This document shows, one piece after another, positions 59,628-64,000 of a DNA stretch of 64,000 bases. This DNA is from Phlebiopsis flavidoalba (lineage: Eukaryota > Basidiomycota > Agaricomycetes > Polyporales > Phanerochaetaceae): positions 124,001-188,000 of the forward strand of contig JAOCPU010000050.1 of the NCBI GenBank assembly GCA_035772785.1, read 5' to 3'. Numbering within the stretch: position 1 is the stretch's first letter; every line of letters begins with the position of its first letter. Under the pieces are notes generated by a model, which was not told the origin of the DNA, searched no databases, and saw only the letters and a program-made list of their open reading frames with translations. The translations under genes and the position numbers were made by a program.

Positions 59628-61008
59628 TTACGCTTCCTCCTTGTGGATCTCAAGGCCGGGCGGCGCACCGAGAGCTATAAATCGTACGTTAACCATGACG
59701 TACGTAAAAAGGAGCAGGAACGCAAACGCACCATCCTTGATTGCACCGTACATCAGGAACTGGCCTGCGACCAATCCTGCAGTCATCACCATCCTAGGTC
59801 CGAGGCCAGCAAAGAGACCCTTGATCCCCGCTTCTTGCGCGAGGACCTTGAGGCGATACGGCATGCTACCTGTTGGTCCATGGCCCTTGTTAATCTGGGA
59901 CAGCAGGGTGTCTGCCGGCTATTGCAAGTCAAGATGGTCAGCATCGCGCAAGACGCATGCGGAGAGGCGTGTCGACGCACCTGGCTGAGGATAGCCGCTG
60001 CGAAACCAGCAATGATCCCGCTGCCCAGGCTGATCGCAAACTTGCCGCCCCCGCTCAAGTTGCGGCGCGTCTCCTCAGACATATTCCGGAACGCCAGCTC
60101 GTGGCAGAACTCGTTCACCGTGAACTGTCCGATCGCGTACGGAATCTGTCTGGCGCACCGTCAGCACACACACATCCTACATTCTGCATCTGCCGGCGCA
60201 GGATAATAGAATAAAGACGCACTTGCACAGGATCGGCAGGAAGCCGGCGTACAGCCCGCGCAGGCCCTCCTCGCGCGCGAGCCGCGTGAAGCCCGACACG
60301 AGCCCGTTCGCGTAGCCGCGCTGCGACACGAGCCGGATGCGCGTCGCCTCGAGGGGCGTCAGCAGGATGTCCGCAAAAAAATCTGGCAGGGGCTGTCAGC
60401 AGGCACAGGGGCGCGGGGGGCCACGAAAAGACGCACTCTGCGACGCTCGAGGCACCGAGGTAGATCGCGGTGCGGTAGCGCACGGCCGTGTCCTGGTCGC
60501 CCGCGATTTGGGTGAACTGCTTCTTGAAGAATTCGTAGCCTGCGAACTTGGTCCCGCCCTGGACGAGGTACCCGACTGCGGTGGGCCCGAAGCCGGTGAG
60601 CAGCCCTGAGGGCCCCTCGGTCGCGATGACATGGCGCGCGCCGGAGAGAAGGTTGAGTTTCTTGTATGCTGGGTCGATTTGTATGCGCGTTTTGACGACG
60701 TCAATGGCTGGAGAAGGTTCAATGTGAGTTCGTGGGCGCGACCGACAACCTGTGCGGTCTACTCACGCGTCATGCCGCCATGGGTCAAGCTTCGCGATAG
60801 GACACAATAAACCATGCATATCATCGCAACTTGTTTTGAAACTCACGTGCAGCATAATGCTCCTGTTGATAGCTGTAGTGAGATGGTGTAGCCCTGACAA
60901 GATTCACGAGGACTCGCCTGCGAGGAAAAACGACGAATAATCTTTTGTCGTGAATTGCGGGACGACAAAAGGATGCGAGGCCGCCGCGGTCTCGGTCTTC
61001 GACGTCAT
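59628..61008 (-). CDS. MIR1: Mitochondrial phosphate carrier
   Basis: The carrier imports inorganic phosphate with protons through the inner mitochondrial membrane. The start [20 protein letters not shown] leads to an intron-rich first repeat with SLTHGGMT then [20 protein letters not shown], the first P-x-D-x-x-K/R carrier signature. The long exon reads [31 protein letters not shown] and [20 protein letters not shown]. The second repeat has [20 protein letters not shown] (P-x-E-x-x-R signature) and [15 protein letters not shown]. Then come [20 protein letters not shown] and [17 protein letters not shown], the third repeat [34 protein letters not shown], and the end [15 protein letters not shown]. 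All introns downstream of the start region are clean GT-AG and no inserted base is needed from 60710 to the stop. It serves as the quality control of the window. Confidence 0.95.
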
Positions 61009-61875
61009 AGTTTCGCCCAACAGACTCGCTGTCTAGATGTCTAGCAAAGTTTGCAGAGGGGGGGGTAAGGGGAGGAGAACGGACAAGAACCAGGGAGGTA
61101 CGTGCAGCGGAAGGGCAGGAAAGCTATATAGCCCCTCGGGGCGGTCGGTGGATGACATCAGGACGCCGCTATTATTCGCTCTCACACGGCCGAGTCGTGT
61201 CGCCTCGCAGCTTGGGCCAACACTCGGAGGCGACGGCCATCGCACAGATAACCACCAGGCCGCCGCCCACCGCTTCGCATTACGTCATCCCACGTGGCTA
61301 CGGCGCGCTCCTATTGGCTCCTGGGCGCACCGATTGCATATTACGCCACCGGGCAAGGAAACGGGCAGTCGTGTGCGCAAAAATAGTAGAGAATGATACG
61401 GAAATAGGCACTCTTTGTCAAGGTTTCAGTACAATCCTATGAAGGACATGTTTGAGTTTCGCGTGATGCACATTCGATGAATTCGCCAGTGCACCCAGCC
61501 TACAGGCAGCTACAGGCTCAGTAAGTCTAAACATGTCTCCGGGATGCACAGCAATCACTGTCAAGAGTATCATGATCCTCATACACTCATGACTCGAAGT
61601 GATCTTTCCGTGACAAGCACAGGCTTGGGTTCAGAAATCCAAGGTGTAGGGATGCCTAGTCTCACTCACAGCCTTCCATGAACACGGTAGCATGTCTATC
61701 GTACATTATCATTATCTTAAAATACAATTGCAGTGTGAAGGAAATACAGGTATGGCAGCCAAATGAACCGAAACGCGGCCAAGAAATCTGGCAAGTGAAA
61801 TCATGATGGTCATAAATAGTGAGCAATGCCACGACGTTTTTCCATGTATGTGTGAACTGCACCAGCCCAGCGCAC
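61009..61875. promoter_or_regulatory. Phosphate-carrier promoter and 3' flank of the SH3 gene
   Basis: The first 400 bp upstream of the carrier start contain a G-run (61058-61065) and CCAAT-like boxes in both orientations (for example ATTGG near 61313). The left edge of the SH3 gene follows at 61876. No gene supported in between. Confidence 0.45.
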
Positions 61876-62864
61876 TCAGCCCATGTACGCATCCGTCCTG
61901 CGTAGCCGGGGCCTTCCCAGCCGCCCTGCGTCCGCGCCCGCATCCATAGAGTCCTGCTCCGTATCGGGCAGGACAAACGGGGCCGTCCTCCGGTCTGCAG
62001 CCGCCCTCGCGCTCCTCCCAGCCGTCCCACCAGCCCTCGCCGTCGGCGTCGTCCATGTGGCCCGGCGCGACGTAGCGGAAGACGGTCTTCTGGGGCGCGT
62101 GCGCAAATTCGACGCCGCCGGATGCGCGGCACGGTCGCGGGCGTCGTCGGCGTCGCGGGCAGATCGGCCTCCATGTCGTCATCGGACGTCGCGGACGGCG
62201 AGCCCGGCACCTCGAGCCCCGGGCGCCGCGTTGTACAGGAACGTCGAGTTGAAGAGCGTCGTCGCGAACAGGCCGCGCGCGCCCGACGACGCGGGGGACG
62301 TTACCTGCGCACTTGCGCATCAGCACACTCTGCGCACGTGAAAAAGAGGGCGGACCCACGATCTCGTTGAGCTCCATGTTCAGCCGTGCGAGCCGCTCGA
62401 GCGCGTCCTCGATGTTCCACGTCGGCACGACGCCCACGGCGCCGTCGCGGAGCGAGCGCACGCGCACCGCGCATACTCGGACAGCTCCTCGAGCACCGCA
62501 ACCCTGTCGCCCGCGGCGACGGCGATCGGCTCCTTGCGGAACGGCGCGGCGAGGTACGTCGAGCTCTCGCTCGGAAACAAAAGCCCTCGCGCACGTAGTG
62601 CACGCCCTCGGCCGAGTCCTTGGCGGCCGTCTCCCAGGTCAGCTCCGAGAGGGCGAGCGGAGACGGCGGCGCGGGGGCGATCTGGGCGGGCAGCGCGCGC
62701 TCGTCCTGCTGGGGGGGGATCGCCGGGGTGTCGACGAGCACGATTGGCGGTGGTCCAGATGGCCCTGCGGCGGGGGGAATATCGTCGCGGAATAGACTCG
62801 AGGAACCCCAGGTGCTGTCTTCGCGCTCGGGGAAGAGAATGCTTGCGATCTGCGCATCCAGCAT
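61876..62864 (-). CDS. SH3-domain protein, frame broken
   Basis: The start MLDAQIASILFPEREDSTWG leads to a low-complexity Pro/Ala part and SELTWETAAKDSAEGVHYVR. After a T-run change near 62580 the frame moves to SESSTYLAAPFRKEPIAVAA and GDRVAVLEELSEYAR, then after a G-run change near 62467 to VRSLRDGAVGVVPTWNIEDA and LERLARLNMELNEIV. The segment from FRKEP to VVPTWNIE, with the hydrophobic WN-x-E end, has the order of an SH3 fold. An intron (about 62300-62360) precedes a second part containing KTVFRYVAPGHMDDADGEGW and WDGWEEREGG. The protein is GC-rich with many repeats of Arg and Pro codons. Role unknown; SH3 proteins of this shape often act in cell polarity. A longer start at 62924 is possible, and the stop is uncertain. 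Confidence 0.6.
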
Positions 62865-63919
62865 CTTTTTTTTCGCGTATGTATCGAGAGGGCAGATGTT
62901 GGCAAAGGGAGAAGCAGGAGTCAAAGCGAGGAGGTGATGGCGAGAGCAGGAGGGAGAAGAGAAAACTGGCAGTCGGGACGGGGTGTGGTTTTATAATGTG
63001 AGAAAGACACAGCAGCAAAGAATGTGGCGAGAAGCAGGGTAGGTGGGCTAGTTGGGAGACGGAGGCGGAAGCGCGGGTGGGTCGTGGGACGCTTTCAGGC
63101 TGCACACAGCATGATCTGTGGGGTGTAAGTGGACGCTGTGCAGGAGACACCGGGTGCGAGGGCTCGAGGAGGAGGAGGGTGCTATGTCAACTCTGGCTAG
63201 GCGCGCGCAGGGTATGTATAAGCAGCTTGCCTAGTAAAGCACCATCGGGGATCCTTGTGTCATCGCAATCTAGGTCCCCGCCCAGCTCGCAGCCCCTGCG
63301 GCTGATGCAGCTGACCCTGCCCCCATGTTGGCCTTTTCCAGTCCCATTCAGCCCCTTCTTCTCCTGTGGGAACAACCCAGGTGTCGCAGTGATGGCGAGC
63401 TAGACGCGAAAGGCTGCCGCAGCGTCGCGTCACCCAGCAGCATCTCGCAGACGATCACTCCTCCGGCCGGAGGTGATGGCCCATGGCCAGTTCCTGTTGT
63501 TGGTCGAGATGGCGGGCTGTAGACATGGTCAGTCGACCAGCTGGATATTCCGCCCTGCGTCCACAGCAACCTTCGCGTTGCGCAGCGGTGTCTTTGTAGC
63601 CAATCAGCGGTCCTTGTCTGTGCTGTGATTTAGGGCAGATTCTTCCATATCTGGGAACGCGTCAAGATCAAACCTTATTCTATTGATGACAATTCGTCCC
63701 ATCTTCACGAAGCGGGCAGTCCTACGCGTCATTCTTTCGGACCAATCACGCCAATATCGGGAGCACGGACCAGGACGCCCGCGCTCGACCTCCCCCTTGT
63801 TGCCACTCAAAACCAGGAAATCCCTCCCAGCTCATTTGGCGAAGTGGGGGCCGCGATCTTGGTCTGCCTTTCATCTTACATCCGCTGTGCCATAGCACAA
63901 TCCCACGTCTTGCTTCGTT
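62865..63919. promoter_or_regulatory. Divergent region right of the SH3 gene
   Basis: About 1 kb. The first 250 bp upstream of the SH3 start are rich in A/G (GAAGAAG-like and GAGGAGGAGG blocks). CCAAT-type boxes (CCAATCA at 63600, 63740 and 63924) lie further right. No gene is supported. Confidence 0.4.
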
Positions 63920-64000
63920 ATGGCCAATCAACACCGAAAAACCTCAATGGGGCGACTACGAAAAGAGTTCGGGTGAAAGCGAGACGGACAACGACGGCGA
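63920..64000 (+). CDS. Possible start of a gene cut by the window edge
   Basis: An ATG at 63920 opens MANQHRK; if one A of the run at 63936-63941 is extra, the frame continues PQWGDYEKSSGESETDND to the window end. Without that change the frame stops at 63973. The polar acidic content resembles a real N-terminus, but the piece is too short to identify. Confidence 0.3.

Noticed and set aside
59622..60206. A plus-strand open frame of 194 codons
   Set aside because: It is antisense to the well-supported phosphate carrier and crosses its introns.
61712..62467. A long minus-strand frame that could be read as one protein
   Set aside because: Only its start matches the SH3 part; it then runs through an intron into an Arg-rich shadow frame and the 3' flank.
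1..64000. Transposable elements, CRISPR arrays, tRNA or rRNA genes
   Set aside because: I saw no reverse transcriptase, transposase, terminal repeats, spaced direct-repeat array or convincing cloverleaf. Very degraded elements cannot be excluded by eye.

Overview
The window looks like a stretch of nuclear genome from a mushroom-forming basidiomycete (Agaricomycetes; a polypore-like fungus is my guess, not proven). The evidence is: genes split by many short GT-AG introns of about 50-65 bp, packed housekeeping genes on both strands, F-box proteins of the agaricomycete type, and two kinds of seven-helix membrane protein that are common in this group. I recognise no transposon, tRNA or rRNA.

Reading frames here are unusually damaged. 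Nearly every gene that I can identify by protein similarity carries single-base insertions, mostly lengthening an existing run of one base. They are sparse at the right end (the phosphate carrier at 59.6-61.0 kb reads cleanly) and very dense in the middle (RPT5 at 24.9-26.8 kb). Decayed genes normally show many substitutions and deletions, so I infer an unpolished long-read assembly rather than a pseudogene graveyard. Gene ends below are therefore reconstructed across frameshifts, and the stretches I call unassigned may hide genes.

Left block (1-7.1 kb): dipeptidyl-peptidase 5 (-), the NuA4 subunit EAF6 (+), the exosome subunit RRP40 (-) and the ESCRT-I subunit VPS37 (+). RRP40 and VPS37 share a 126-bp gap between start codons. 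Accessory block (9.4-34.8 kb): a seven-helix membrane protein (+), then a divergent pair of a second seven-helix protein (-) and an O-methyltransferase (+), an unnamed gene, an MFS efflux pump (+), the proteasome ATPase RPT5 (+), then a second O-methyltransferase (-) and a third seven-helix protein (+). The two methyltransferase/membrane-protein pairs are mirror images, an old inverted duplication that brackets the MFS pump and RPT5.

Right block (35.4-64 kb): mitochondrial ribosomal protein bL31m, NCA2, a secreted protein built from nine tandem units (39.1-41.0 kb, the most novel locus here), ribosomal protein S27, the meiotic MutS homologue MSH5, prohibitin PHB2, a PQ-loop vacuolar transporter, two F-box proteins, a YPK1/Gad8-type kinase, the mitochondrial phosphate carrier, an SH3 protein, and perhaps the start of one more gene at the right edge.

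Most genes are housekeeping and do not form one pathway. The exceptions are the methyltransferases with the efflux pump, which could modify and export a small molecule although no core synthase is visible, and the repeat protein, whose exons each encode one unit with identical phase-2 borders.
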